Below are positions 23,435 to 34,794 of a DNA stretch of 64,000 nucleotides, one piece after another. Origin of the DNA: Anaeramoeba flamelloides (lineage: Eukaryota; Metamonada; Anaeramoebidae); assembly GCA_027625915.1 (NCBI GenBank), contig JANTQA010000057.1:2728001-2792000 (forward strand), written 5' to 3'. Position numbers and translations under genes: made by a program. The notes under the pieces were generated by a model. The model was not told the origin of the DNA. It saw only the letters and a program-made list of their open reading frames with translations, and made no database searches. Each line of letters opens with the position of its first letter. The first letter of the stretch is position 1.

Positions 23435-26200
23435 TTTTGGTTGAAATTAAAAAAGAAAAATGAAGCGTTAACATATGTAAAACAAATTTTTTTGTTGACT
23501 TTTTGATGGAACTCCAAATGGTGTGATCTTTTCTTTCCTTCATAACCAAATTGATCGAATTAAAATTTTGTTACAAAAGTTTGAGAAGTAGAGTCTTTAA
23601 ATTTCGAAAAAGATACTTTATCATTGATTTTAACTAAAAATATGGAAGTAGAGTCAAATTTATGAAGAAATAGAACGGGGTTGCAATGAAAATTTTAATG
23701 AATGTGTTTGAATTTAAAATGAGAAAAAATTTTCTCTTCATTTTGTGTTTCTTTTTCAAATTGAGAGACAAATTACAAGATCTTTCTTTGAAAACACTTT
23801 GAAATCAAAATTGAAAAAGGAATGAGAAAATGATGTGTAAATTTTTTCCCATTTAAAATTCAAAGAACAGTATGGAACAAGAAAATTAAACTGTTTTTAA
23901 TAAAATTCTTTCCTTTTACTAAAGGAAAACACACAGCCAATTCGGTTTACAGACAAAAGATGTTGAAAATTTGTCAATTGATTTTTAAATTTAACAAACT
24001 TTTTTATGAAAGATTTTTGGATCTTGGAAATTGAAATATAATTTTAAAAAAAGCTAAAAAATCAGTAAAATTTTCTAATAACTGAAACTTATCAAACAAA
24101 GTTATTGTTTGTCTTAAACCGTTCTACTGTTTTATTGAATTTGGATTTATTTCGAGAAAAGAATATCTTTTTTGAATTTTCGAAATTTTTTACTTCTTAT
24201 TTATTTCTTAATCTTGCACAAAATTTCTCTTTTGTTAGGTGGAAAAAATAATAAAACAATCTTTGAATCTAGAAACTTTTTACAGTAACTTAGGGTTAAA
24301 TTTTGATTTATACTTCATAATCAAACTTAAATGATTTGGATAATTCTTCTTTTCTTATTTTTTTTTGAGGATAGTAGAAAATTTTGCTATTTTCTCGATG
24401 TTATTTACAGTTTCCCAAAAGTTAAGAGTATTGCAAAAATAACAAAATTTTCTTTGGCTATGGTAAGTATTTCTTACATTCTGTGAGAATTATTTTGTTA
24501 ATACGTGACTATTGTAAAAAAAAGTGAAATGTCAAAAAAGTTCAAAACAATTTTATACTATTCATTACAAAATCTCAAATTCTCCATTTTCTTTTTATTT
24601 TCCAAAAAAATCATTATCTACTGTGATCAAAATAATGCGTGCACAACGACTATAATCCATGTTTCAAAATATTATCCGTGCTTTTTTTTATTCTTGTACC
24701 AATGTAACATCCAATCTACTACCAAATAGTATACCCGAGCCCAAATCAATTTTGAAAGTAAAAATCTGGTTATTTTCAGTAAAATTTAAATTATTCATGC
24801 AAATAGTTGAAAATTTTCCATAATATTCTCAACTTTATTTGAAATTTTTTGTTTTTTTGTTTCAAAAAATTTTATTGAAAAATTAACTCGATTTTTTGAG
24901 ATAAATTTTGCAATTTGATCCTTCATTTTTAGAATTTCTTTTTAAATAATAGAACTTTAAGAAACCAATACCATATTTTTTTAGGGTTTATTATCAATTT
25001 CTTTGATTGGTTAATGTATAGGGTTTCTATAACAAAAAAACACGCTTTTTATTTTGAAACAAGCATTAAATTTTTTTGCACGCTTTATTTTGACTACAGT
25101 AAGAATGAAAACAAATCACCAAAATTTTTAATTCTAAAAGAGAAATTAATATTTAAGACGATTTTAAGAATTAACGATTTGAAATGTAACTTGATTTTTA
25201 AATCTTTTTTTAAAAGACTCAATAAAAATTTTGGTCAATTTATTTTGTAACAAAGATTCGGAGTGAACCCCTTAAAATTGAAAGTAAACCAAATCAAAAG
25301 AAGAAATAAAGCAACTCCCAAAAATAATTTGGTATTTTATTATTTTCCAGCAAAATCAACAAAAACAATTTTAATCTAATATGTCTCTAAATTGAGGTGT
25401 AGTTTTGGAAATCTAAAAAATACGGTTGGTAAAATAGTCCAAATTTCTTTTTTATGTTGATCTTTAACATTTGAATGGGTGAAAATTTGATATAATTTTC
25501 TTGTTTTTTTATTCTCAAATATTTGTATAATTATGAGTTACCTATTTAAACCAATACATTTAAGGTGTAGAATCAAAAAGGATCAAAAAATTCATCAAGA
25601 TAACTTATTACAAATTATTTCTTGGAAACTTTCTTAGTTCAAGTGTAAAATAAAAATTATGTTGTAAAAAGATTTTCCCATTTAAAATTGAAAAACCAGT
25701 AAAAGACGTATACTTAAATAATCCAAAAAACCTAAAGGCAAACAACGAGTAAATCTCGTATTAATTTCTTGTTGTTCTATTATTTAAAAAGAAATTCAAA
25801 AAAATTTAGGATTAAATTTGAATATTTTTCTCTAATAAATAAGAGTTAATTTTCACAACAAAATTTGATAAAAAAAACAATTTTTTTTAAATTGAGAAAA
25901 TTATGAAATAAATCACAAGTCCTAATATAAAATTTACTGAAAATATCAATGAGTTTTACCTATAAAATTTGTTTAGCCTTGTGTGGACTACTGGTAACGA
26001 ATCAAAAGTCCCATTTAAACAAGAAGAAAAAAAACCAAGTTTTTTTTTTTGAAAAACAGATGAAAGGATTTTAAGATGATTATTTGATGATTTTACCTGT
26101 ATTTTTTCAGTAAATTTGTAATGGTGTGTCAATCCAAATAGAAAACCTTTACCAGAAATTCGTTCTTGAAAAACTGTTATTTTTTAGAAGCCTGTAATTT
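23435..26200. other. Long intergenic region
   Basis: No gene is supported. The frame at 24505-24729 has a short coding-like patch (IIYCDQNNACTTTIIHV), and a donor-like GTAAGT lies near 24464, but no exon chain can be built. The first ~150 bp would hold the oxidoreductase promoter. Confidence 0.45.
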
Positions 26201-26411
26201 TATTGTCATCTTTTTTTTTTCTTTTATTAATTGATCTTGTTTTTGATTTTTCAGTTGTATTACCCTCAAAAAGTATATTTAACTTTTTTTTTCACTCAAC
26301 ACTTTTTTTCTTCATCAGTACAATGGAATGGATTTGTGGTGGTTTTTATTGGTATTTGGAGAATTAATGTCAAAAAATTGAGTTTATTTAGCTTTTTTTC
26401 TGTTAATTATA

Positions 26412-26610
26412 CAGTCAGTTCCACTTCTAAGGCACAAACTTTCAACGAAATTCAAGGTACAATAAAAATCTCAAATTAAAGCACAAAATTCAGATTCTAG
26501 TAAAAATAAATTGTGTAAAAAAAAAAATTCCAAATTTTGTGCCTTAATTTGAGATTTTTTTGTGCCTTAAATTTCGTTGAAAGTTTGTGCCTTAAAAGTA
26601 CAACTGACTG
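26412..26610. mobile_element. R1 palindromic MITE
   Basis: It starts CAGTCAGTTCCACTTCTAAG and ends in the complementary ACAACTGACTG, with TA at 26410-26411 and 26611-26612. Each arm has AAGGCACAA-type motifs at about 25-bp spacing. There is no coding capacity. Confidence 0.95.
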
Positions 26611-26711
26611 TAGATCCCACAAATTACAATGGGCATTCTTTGACAACTTTATTTGGAAAAGAACAATAAGCCAAAGGAAGTGAAAAATTTTTCCCATTTA
26701 CTTTCGAAATA

Positions 26712-26960
26712 CTGTTAATTAAAATTAATAAATGAAAATTTTGATTTCAATTTCCAAAATGAATATTAATTATTACTGAATAATGAAATTAGAAGAGAAA
26801 AAATTTTGTCTTAGAGATAAATAAGGAAGTTTAATTTCCAGTCTAAAAATATAATTTCTACAAGATGTTGTAAAGATCTTTGGATTTTGTTCGACTATAA
26901 ACTTGTTAAATATTTTCGAATGTGAACTAAAAATTTTAATGTTTTAAAAGGAAAAATAAC
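26712..26960 (+). repeat. R10 dispersed repeat, single-unit copy
   Basis: It shares TTTGATTTCAATTTCCAAAA, ATAAGGAAGTTTAATTT, GATCTTTGGATTTTG and ATTTTCGAATGTGAACTAAA with 17007-17395, but lacks that copy's tandem duplication. Confidence 0.7.
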
Positions 26961-27093
26961 AGTTGAAGTATTGGGGTTGATTGGTCCCAGTAACTATAAA
27001 ATGTTATAACTTATTTACAGTTTTTATCGCTTCGGAATTAAGGAATATCCCAAAGATAAGCAAATGAACAATCAAATACAATATTTAAACATA

Positions 27094-27289
27094 CAGTCAG
27101 TTTCACTTTTAAGGCACAAACTTTCAACGAAATTTAAGGCACAAAAAAAATCTCAAATTAAAGCACAAAATTCAAATTCTAGTAAAACTAAATTGTAAAA
27201 AAAAAATTCCAAATTTTGTGCCTTAATTTGAGATTTTTTTGTGCCTTAAATTTCGTTGATAGTTTGTGCCTTAAAAGTGAAACTGACTG
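27094..27289. mobile_element. R1 palindromic MITE
   Basis: It starts CAGTCAGTTTCACTTTTAAG and ends AAGTGAAACTGACTG, with TA at 27092-27093 and 27290-27291. The arms are close to perfect complements. Confidence 0.95.
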
Positions 27290-27291
27290 TA

Positions 27292-28318
27292 AAAAAAAAT
27301 ATAAAATTTCATAAATTCAAGGCAAGTCAGTTTTTAACAAATTCTCATTTTTTTTTCGGGCAAAATATAAAACATATTAAAAAGATTTGAATTTTTCCAA
27401 CAAACCACAAATCATTGAAAATAAAGCTTTTATGGGTCGTTATTTTTATTCTATAACATTGCTGATTAACAATATTAAAGGTAAATTATCCATTTTATTT
27501 CAAAAATAAAAACAAATTATTTTTTATTGATAGAAAAATATATTATAAACAAGATCAATAATAAAAAACAAATATTTTAATCGTTTTTTTTATTTTCAAA
27601 AAAAAAAAAAAAAATGAAGACAGGTTTACAAAATAAATATTATAAATTAAAAAATAAAAATCACTTTTGAATTATAATTCTTTCAATGAACATATTAATA
27701 CATAATATTTTAAATTGAAATATTAGTCAAGTAATTTTTTTTATTATTTTTTTTTGAATAATATTAAATATTTTCTTTTAAAAACTCTTTTTTTAACTTT
27801 AAAATAATAATAATAATAAAAAAGGATCAGGTTTATATAGTCATTTTATTTATTCAATTTGCCCAATTTGTTAAAATTTAATTGTTTTCAAACCCAATTA
27901 TCTTTTAAGATAAAATAAATACTAAGAGTATTAGAGTGTTGAAAAATATTCCATTTGAATTAATAATAAATTGATTGAGTATTTTTTACATATCCTATAA
28001 TAATTATTAAAGTGAAAATTTGTATTTTAGATTTCCCATCCAAGATTGAAATTATACTACCAATTATTATTATTTTTATTTTCAGGTCTCAAAAAATCAA
28101 GCCAATCCAAAACTTTTGTTAATTTCTTGAAAAATACCTCCAATTAGGAACAATATACTTCTACCCATTCACCACAAACTAAATCATAGTAATATAACTT
28201 TCTATGATTTTTACACCCCGAAACCGACTTTTAAACATATTCTTTGTTATTGTATTGAATTACCCACCCCACCAAAAAAAAAAAAAAAAATAAATAATTA
28301 AATAAAATAAACTATATT
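27292..28318. other. Extremely AT-rich intergenic region
   Basis: No gene is supported. A long A-run lies at about 27600-27613, and a short (AAT)n tract near 27803-27818. Confidence 0.5.
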
Positions 28319-28319
28319 T

Positions 28320-28866
28320 ACTATTTCCAAAAAAATTGGGAATTTTTTTTTATATTTCGTAAAAAAATAATCTTTGTTAGTTATGGTAATCATTAATCGA
28401 CAATACAAAATTAATTTTAATAATAATACTGATTGAATTAAGTACTTACGTATTTAAGTGAAAATATGTTAGTTGAAATATTTCCAAAAAATGAAAAAAC
28501 AAAATAACACTTTTTGGTGAAAGTAATGTACGACCAATTTCAATAAAAAACTGGAAATATGGAAACGGTAGAAATGATTTTTTAAACACGAAAACACAGT
28601 TATATGTTTTTAATTATATTGTAAATTTTGTTTATATTATACAAGTTCTGGAAATGGTTTTTTTCAATCGGAAAGAAAATAATAAGCATCGATTTTCACA
28701 CATAAAAAATATCTGATAAAATCAAGTTCAGAAATTTTAATATATTTTATTGATGTTATACAATAATAAGAAATAAATTGAATTATTATCAAGAATCTAT
28801 GAATGGTATTTAATTTTTTTATATATTTAAATAGTTTTATGACTATTGGGTTATACATACATACAT

Positions 28867-28900
<34 letters not shown>

Positions 28901-28935
28901 TAAAATAAATTTAACACACTTCATTGGAAATAGCT
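28320..28935 (-). mobile_element. R2 element, copy 1 (reverse orientation)
   Basis: Its reverse complement matches 33491-34074. The right end TTGGAAATAGCT followed by TA equals the R2 left terminus inverted; the left end begins CTATTTCCAAAAAA after TTA. It is about 30 bp longer than the 584-bp copies because of a microsatellite (CATA, CA, then TA units) at about 28855-28902. Confidence 0.85.
28855..28902. repeat. Compound (CATA)(CA)(TA) microsatellite
   Basis: Consecutive CATA, then CA, then TA units lie within the R2 copy. Confidence 0.95.
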
Positions 28936-29270
28936 TATAAACTCTTTTTCAAATAAAAGGGCACATAAAATTTCAAGAATTATTTATGTTGAATCAAATT
29001 AATTATAGTATCTATTTAAAATCTAAGAAACGCTTAAAAACATTGAAAAACACCCAAAACGATCTCTAAAACCCATTCAAACAAAATAATCAAAATTAAA
29101 ATTCAATATTTGAAAAATTGATGTAACCTTTTATTTGAAATGAGAAATCTCGTTTTGTAAATCCTAAAGAAAAAAAAATTATAAAATCAATAAAAACCTT
29201 TGAACAAGACGAATTGGGAAAAAAACTCAACATTTTATTGATAATTCTTGTAACTTCAAACTTTTGTTCT

Positions 29271-29513
29271 TTAAAGTCTCATTTTAAAGATAAATCCACA
29301 ATCCATCTGGGTCTTTTTTTTGGAATGTTTTTTCTTTATTTCTCTTTTTTTTTTGTTACACACACCAATCCAACAATGGACTTTATTAATTCCTATATCT
29401 AGCTCATTCGAAATAAAAATTAAAGTGTTTTCGTTTATATACTGGTAGATTATTTCCAAATTGGTCTCTTCTTATCTTTTTTTTTTTTCATTTTCTAACT
29501 GTCCAATATCCAT
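29271..29513 (-). pseudogene. Coding-like segment, possible helix-turn-helix protein relic
   Basis: An ATG at 29513 begins MDIGQLENEKKK. After one in-frame TAA directly behind an A-run, the same frame continues EETNLEIIYQYINENTL, then IFISNELDIGINKVHCWIG, then a Lys-rich tail to 29271. The middle resembles a winged-helix start such as that of the Cdc27/POLD3 polymerase-delta subunit (strand, helix, LD-I, helix); this is a weak impression, not an identification. A GTGTGT donor after HCWIG and further coding-like sequence down to about 29170, including a TTTCTTTAG acceptor, hint at short introns. It is either an unresolved gene or a decayed one. Confidence 0.3.
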
Positions 29514-29656
29514 AGAAATAAAAAAAAATGAAAAAATGAAAAAAATGAATAATAAAAATGAAAATCGCCAATAAGTAAGTATCTTCTTAACAATCAAATT
29601 TGATAATATTGATTATTTGAGAGATGTGTCATTTTGTTAGAAAAAGATTTTATATA

Positions 29657-29853
29657 CATCCATTTTCACTATTCAAGCAAAAAATATCCACAAATTTTAA
29701 AGCACAACAAAAATCCCAAATCAAGGCATATCTTTTGGAATTGTTCTTTTGACAAAATATTTTGCTATATTTTGTATTTTGTGTCTTAATTTGAGATTTT
29801 TTTTGTGCTTTAAATTTTGTTGATATTTTGTGCTTTAAAAGTGAAACTGGTGG
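29657..29853. mobile_element. R1 palindromic MITE (old copy)
   Basis: This is a full-length but diverged copy: the right half keeps TTGAGATTTTTTTTGTGCTT and AAAGTGAAACTGGTGG, the left half AAATTTTAAAGCACAACAAA. TA is present at both ends (29655-29656 and 29854-29855). Confidence 0.8.
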
Positions 29854-29859
29854 TATATA

Positions 29860-30690
29860 TAGTAAAAAGTCACCAATAATATAATTATAATTTTTAAATT
29901 AAAATATACTAGATTATTGCTGTAAAAACTGTAGTCTTAAATCTGGGGTGATCAATCTACAATCCCTTTTATGATCTTTTTTTTTTTTATTTTATAGATT
30001 TTTATACGATTTTAATATATTTTAAAGAGATTTACAAAATTATTAACGTTCAAATATCGAGATTATATAAATAAAACATTAATAGGGAACATTTTTTAAA
30101 ATTGATTTAATACTTTCTGGAACCAACCATTATTTTTAATTGAAGAAAATTATGTATTTGAATTATTAAACAATAAAAAGATAGATTCTTTTTTTCTAAA
30201 TTTAAATTTTTGTAATTGAGAATCCGTGAATCTTTTTTTGTATTTTCTAATTTCAAATTAGATCACTATGGATCTTTTGTAGTTAATTACATTTTTTGTG
30301 AATAAGATCCTATATTTTTTTAATTTTTTTTTGATATTTGACAATTAAATGAATGTAAGTTTCACAATATTCTTTTTAGTGATAAGTAGATTTTTGTGGT
30401 ATCAGATAAATTCACGATAAGGGTATGTACACTTAAATCAGCCAATTCAATAATATTATCAAGAATATTTTCTATTAAAAAAATAAATTTAATTTTAATA
30501 TAAAAACACGAATCCTAATTAAAAATTGTAAATGACTATCAAAGTTTAAAGATTATAACCATTATTTATAAATTAATATACATATCTTTCAAAATGTCGA
30601 ATAAATAGAGTTTTTTAATTAAGTAAAAGAATTATCTCAAAAAAAGAAAAAAAATCTATCTATTAATAAATAGTACAAAAAAAAAACTGT
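29860..30690. other. Intergenic region
   Basis: A/T-rich, with no gene and no clear repeat seen. Confidence 0.5.
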
Positions 30691-30698
30691 TTATAATA

Positions 30699-30894
30699 CA
30701 GTCAGTTCCACTTTTAAGGCACAAACTTTCAACAAAATTTAAGGCACAGAAAAATCTCAAATTAAGACACAAAATTTGGAATTTATTTTTTTACAATTTA
30801 TTTTACTAGAATTTGAATTTTGTGCTTTAATTTGAGATTTTTTTTGTGCCTTAAATTTCGTTGAAAGTTTGTGCCTTAAAAGTGAAACTGACTG
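30699..30894. mobile_element. R1 palindromic MITE
   Basis: It starts CAGTCAGTTCCACTTTTAAG and ends AAAGTGAAACTGACTG, with TA at 30697-30698 and 30895-30896. It lies directly beside the poly-T end of a retroposon. Confidence 0.95.
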
Positions 30895-30902
30895 TATTTT
30901 AT

Positions 30903-31278
30903 TTTTTTTTTTTTTTTTGTAAGTTTCCCAAATCTTGTTTTCGCAGAATCCCAGTACAAGATACAGACTCGACAGCAAAAACCCAGTCAAAGTAACGACT
31001 CGACAGATAGTACGGAAAGTTCAATTCGGTTCACTTTGGTTGGTTTCAGATCGCATTCGTTGGATTCAGTTCAGTTGCATAAGTCCAGCTCAATTCGTCG
31101 AAGATCTGATCATGAACAAGTTTGGTTGGGTTAGTCATGATCAGGTCAACCAATTCTTATAATGATTTTTTATACTTTTTACCTTTCCCAAACACCTAAA
31201 AAAACAAAAAGAGAAGGAACATAGAGCCCAAGTAACTTAAGAAGGGAAATTTGGAAAAGGTAAAAAGTATAAAAAATA
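30903..31278 (-). mobile_element. GC-rich poly-A-tailed retroposon (SINE-like), copy 1
   Basis: On the minus strand it runs from TTTTTTATACTTTTTACC at 31278 through a body unusually rich in G+C for this genome, and ends in a poly-A tail (poly-T at 30903-30919 on the plus strand). Body landmarks include TGACTAACCCAACCAAACTTG, GAATCCAACGAATGCGATCT and two spaced CTGTCGAGTC motifs. It is closely similar to 39325-39709. No RNA-polymerase-III A/B boxes are convincing and no reading frame is shared, so the parent RNA is unknown. Because a tail is present, retroposition is the simplest explanation. Confidence 0.7.
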
Positions 31279-31316
31279 AAAATTAGTTCTTTGATGATTT
31301 ATTATACTATTTCTTG

Positions 31317-31584
31317 CAAAATAAATGGAACAAATTTTCATTCAGCTTTCCAAAAAAAGGTTTTAAAATCCTTAAAAATTTCAATTTTTCATTCCAAAAA
31401 TCTGTTTAAATGATTGATTTCACCTTATAGAATTGATGACTTTGATGATTTGTTTTAATTCTTGGAATGTGATTATTTTGGAAACCAAAATGAAAATTTT
31501 GTTCTTTTTATTTTGAAATAAACCGTAATTCTTAGGATTTTTAATTGGAAAGCTGAAGGAAAATTTTAATCTTTTTATTTTACA
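31317..31584. mobile_element. R3 palindromic MITE, copy 2
   Basis: The left arm has CAAATTTTCATTCAGCTTTCC and the right arm GGAAAGCTGAAGGAAAATTT. There is extra internal palindromic material around 31480-31530. Confidence 0.7.
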
Positions 31585-31589
31585 ATTAA

Positions 31590-32285
31590 TAATACAAATC
31601 AATTATGAGATTATCTTTAACCTTAATTAAATAAAAAAAATCAATTCAGAATCTAAAAAAAACAAAAGCAAAGCTAAAAATTTGTCAAGAATGATATGAG
31701 GAATCTTTTTTTTAGAAACGAGGCACCTTTTACTCTCCAACCTTATTCTTAATAATAAACAATCAAGTTCTTCATTTTTTCTATTAAATTTTCTTTTCGA
31801 TTTTCTTTCATCAAACTTGTTGTTGTCTAAAACCCAAGTCCTTGAAAAGTAAGTTTGTTAGTATTTTATTCTTTGATTTTTTTTTCCAAACACCTACGTT
31901 AAAAGATCGTTTTTATTAAATTTTCTTGATGGGATTACAAAAATTCTAAAATTTTGAATCCAAACTAAGACAAAATTCAATAAGTAAAACTATGAAAACG
32001 AAAATGAAACTGTGGATTAAAACTAAAACACAAAAACCAAAATAAAAATAAAAATCAAAACAAAAAGAAAAAGAAAAAGTAAAAGAAAAAAATAGCAAGA
32101 TCACGATGAAAAGAAGCTAAACTAATTTTGAAAAGGTTTAGATCTCCAATACTGTTATTTTCCAATTTACCAACAAAACTAGAGATTTCAAGTACCTAAA
32201 AAAATGTCCAAATTTAAAGCCAAAAAAACATAATAACCCACACAAAGCACATTAGAAATGATATTTTTTGAAATTTAATTAGAGG
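31590..32285. other. Intergenic region
   Basis: No gene is resolved. A donor-like GTAAGT follows coding-like codons near 31850 (AAACCCAAGTCCTTGAAAA), but no partner exon was found. A purine-rich tract lies at 32040-32095. Confidence 0.4.
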
Positions 32286-32319
32286 CTTCCTTATTGGGCT
32301 TTGGGTTCAAATTTTCTTT

Positions 32320-32610
32320 TAATAATTTGATTTTGGTGGTATTCTATAAATTTATTCAAAATATGATTTTGATTTTGAACTTTTCAATAGTTTTTTCTTT
32401 TTCACCCTGGAATTCATCTTCTTTGGTATCAAAAAAATCATTTCTTGTCTTCAAAAACTATCTGTTCCCTTGTTTTCTGATTAAAAAATCAAAAACTTTT
32501 CAATTACTCCAAATTTAGTTCAAAATTCAGAGAAGAAAACCCTTACAAGCCACAACAGGTCTCAAAAGAAAATTCTTTGCCTTTTTGAATTGATCTTTTT
32601 ATCTTACTGA
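32320..32610 (-). CDS. Possible two-exon C-terminal coding piece (unresolved)
   Basis: On the minus strand, KEFSFETCCG ends at a GTAAGG donor near 32546. A possible intron ends in TTTTTGAAG near 32441. The in-phase continuation LQEMIFLIPKKMNSRVKKKK, then LLKSSKSKSYFE and a stop, would be a basic nuclear-type tail. A second phase across the last piece is also open, so the call is tentative. It lies downstream of the ankyrin-like fragment on the same strand. Confidence 0.3.
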
Positions 32611-32709
32611 TAAATTCAAAACATTAAAACCAATTTTTACTTCAATTACTGTTTTTGAGAGACCAATAAACTCAAACTCTAATTTCCAAGAATTTCATTT
32701 TAAGGCTCT

Positions 32710-33445
32710 AATCATTTACCGTGGATTTGCTTCATGCTCAATGAATGACTTGAAACCAAAAGAAAAAAGGGTATTGTGAAATTGCCCTTCTTTTGATTGA
32801 CAATACAATCCAATTAACAAAAAAAAAAAATTTCATTCGATCTCATTTGACAAAAAATTCAATTAAAAAAAAAGTTCCATAGGATCCTAATAGCAAAAAA
32901 ATCCAAAATTTAAAAAAAAACCCAATCGTTTCTTATTTTAAATTTTCAAAGGGTTAAATTTCTTCAATTTTAATACAAATTTTAATCTTTAAGTTTACAA
33001 TCAATTTAATCCGATTTAATCTAATTTGGGGTTATATTGTAACCCTCTAAATATGACAAAGTAATATTATTTTGTATCATTCTCAGTAAAAATAATAACT
33101 TATTTGAGAATAGAAAAAAATGAAAAAAAAAATCTTCGAGATCTTAAAAAGCTTCAAAAAGAGCCAAAGAATGACACTTCAAAACTAACACAGTTGTTTT
33201 CAAAATTATAAATCACAACCATTCTATATTGGAAAAGAAGTGTCTTTGTTCGGCACTTTTTTCTAAAAATTTCCTCTTTTTTTTTGTTCATTTTTTGGAA
33301 ATCGATCACGCTTCACACGTTGGATAGTTTTTGCTTGTTATTATGGACTCATAAAAAGAATAAAATTTTTTTAATCCATTTCAAAAAATTATTTTTAACC
33401 GTAATAAACTCTACCCGTAAGGACAATGATTTTTTTTAATATTTA
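32710..33445 (-). repeat. R11 dispersed segment, copy 2
   Basis: This is the reverse-orientation counterpart of 1345-2165. On the minus strand it carries TTACGGTTAAAAATAATTTT, CTGTGTTAGTTTTGAAGTGT, AATAATATTACTTTGTCAT and GCAAATCCACGG in the same order and at similar spacing. Confidence 0.65.
32716..32820 (-). pseudogene. Ankyrin-repeat-like fragment, R11 copy 2
   Basis: The frame reads LYCQSKEGQFHNTLFSFGFK, then SFIEHEANPR, then a stop at 32718-32716. It aligns with FHNAILSGKQLLEYGANPR of the copy at 2103. The final codons CGGTAAATG may instead be a splice donor. It is a remnant or exon of an ankyrin-type gene duplicated with its upstream DNA. Confidence 0.4.
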
Positions 33446-33490
33446 ATTAATATTGTTCATTGAGTTCTGGATCGTAAAAATTTCGTATTA

Positions 33491-34074
33491 AGCTATTTCC
33501 AATAAAGTGAGGCAAATTTATTTTAAAATATATTTTTTAAACTCAATCTTCAAAAAAGTATTTAAACATCCAATATCATTAAACACCATTTATAGATTCT
33601 TGATAATAATTCAATTTGTTTCTTAGTATTGTATTACATAAATAACAGATATTAAATTTTCTGATCTCGATTTTATCTGATATTTTTTAAATGATGAAAA
33701 TTGGTGTTTATTATTTTCTTTTTGATTGAATAAAACGTTTTCATAACTTGTTTAATCTCAACAAATTTTCAAATAGAATTGAAAACATATAAAGACATTT
33801 TATTTTTTAAAAAATCATTTGTATCTTTTCCATATTTCCAGTTTTTTATTGAAATTGGTAGTACATTGTTTTCTCCAAAATAAGTGAATTTTTTTTTTTC
33901 ATTTTTTGGAAATATTTCATCCAACATATTTTTGAAATAAATACCCTAGCCATTTATTCAATCAGTATTAATATTAACCTTAATTTGGTATTGTCAATTA
34001 ATGATTACCATCACTAACAAAGTTGATTTTTTATGAAATGTAAAAAAAAATGCCACACTTTTTTGGAAATATCT
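33491..34074 (+). mobile_element. R2 element, intact-looking 584-bp copy
   Basis: The ends are AGCTATTTCCAATAAAGTG and CACTTTTTTGGAAATATCT, imperfect inverted repeats of about 24 bp, flanked by TA at 33489-33490 and 34075-34076. No coding capacity. It is the best reference copy of the family. Confidence 0.9.
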
Positions 34075-34079
34075 TATAA

Positions 34080-34455
34080 TTGATTTTATAATTCAATAAA
34101 TTATTTTGATTTTTTCAATTTTCTTAAAAAACTAGTAATTAAAAAAAAAGACTATTTACAAAGTATGCCTTTTCAACCCGCCTTTTAAAACAAAAAATTT
34201 GCCATTTAATTCATTATTTTTCAAATATTTTTTAAAATTATTGGCTTTATTAAATTAAATTTTGGATCTAGAAATGTGGTTATATAGTGAATGCTTGAAA
34301 TTAACCCTTAGAATAAACCAAAAAAATCTACCAAAAAAGGTGTGCATTTTAAACAAATTTTATCTTTTTGAAAACCAAACAAGAAAGATCACCTTTTCAG
34401 ATAAATTTGTTAAAATTAAAAATTTTATAAAAACCATGATAATTCTAAATGGCCT
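34080..34455. other. Intergenic region between repeats
   Basis: The frame at 34262-34528 is short and runs into R7; it is not supported as a gene. Confidence 0.45.
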
Positions 34456-34461
34456 GTGGCA

Positions 34462-34743
34462 CAGTCGTTTTAAAAATGTCTTTACTTTTTTAAAACTTTT
34501 TTGGAAGTTTTCTATTTTAAAAAAGTAAAAACTTTTTCAGAATTAAAACTTTTTGAAAGTTTTCTATTTTAATAAAATGATACTTTTATCTTTAAATGTG
34601 AAATAGAGATAGAGGTTGGAGTGTGAAAAAAAGATATTTTTTAAAAAAAGTCTTTCACTTGATTGAAAACAGAAAACTTTAAAAAAGTTTTAATTCTGAT
34701 AATCTCATAAAAAAAAAAAGTAATTACTTTTTTAAAATGGCTC
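34462..34743. mobile_element. R7 palindromic MITE, copy 2
   Basis: The left part has CGTTTTAAAAATGTC and the right end ACTTTTTTAAAATGGCTC. The interior shares AACTTTTTCAGAATTAAAAC and GATAGAGGTTGGAGTGTGAA-like sequence with copy 1 at 21.6 kb. Confidence 0.65.
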
Positions 34744-34794
34744 TATTATTAAAAATAATATTTTAATTCTGAACAAAAAATTTAATGTAGTTAT

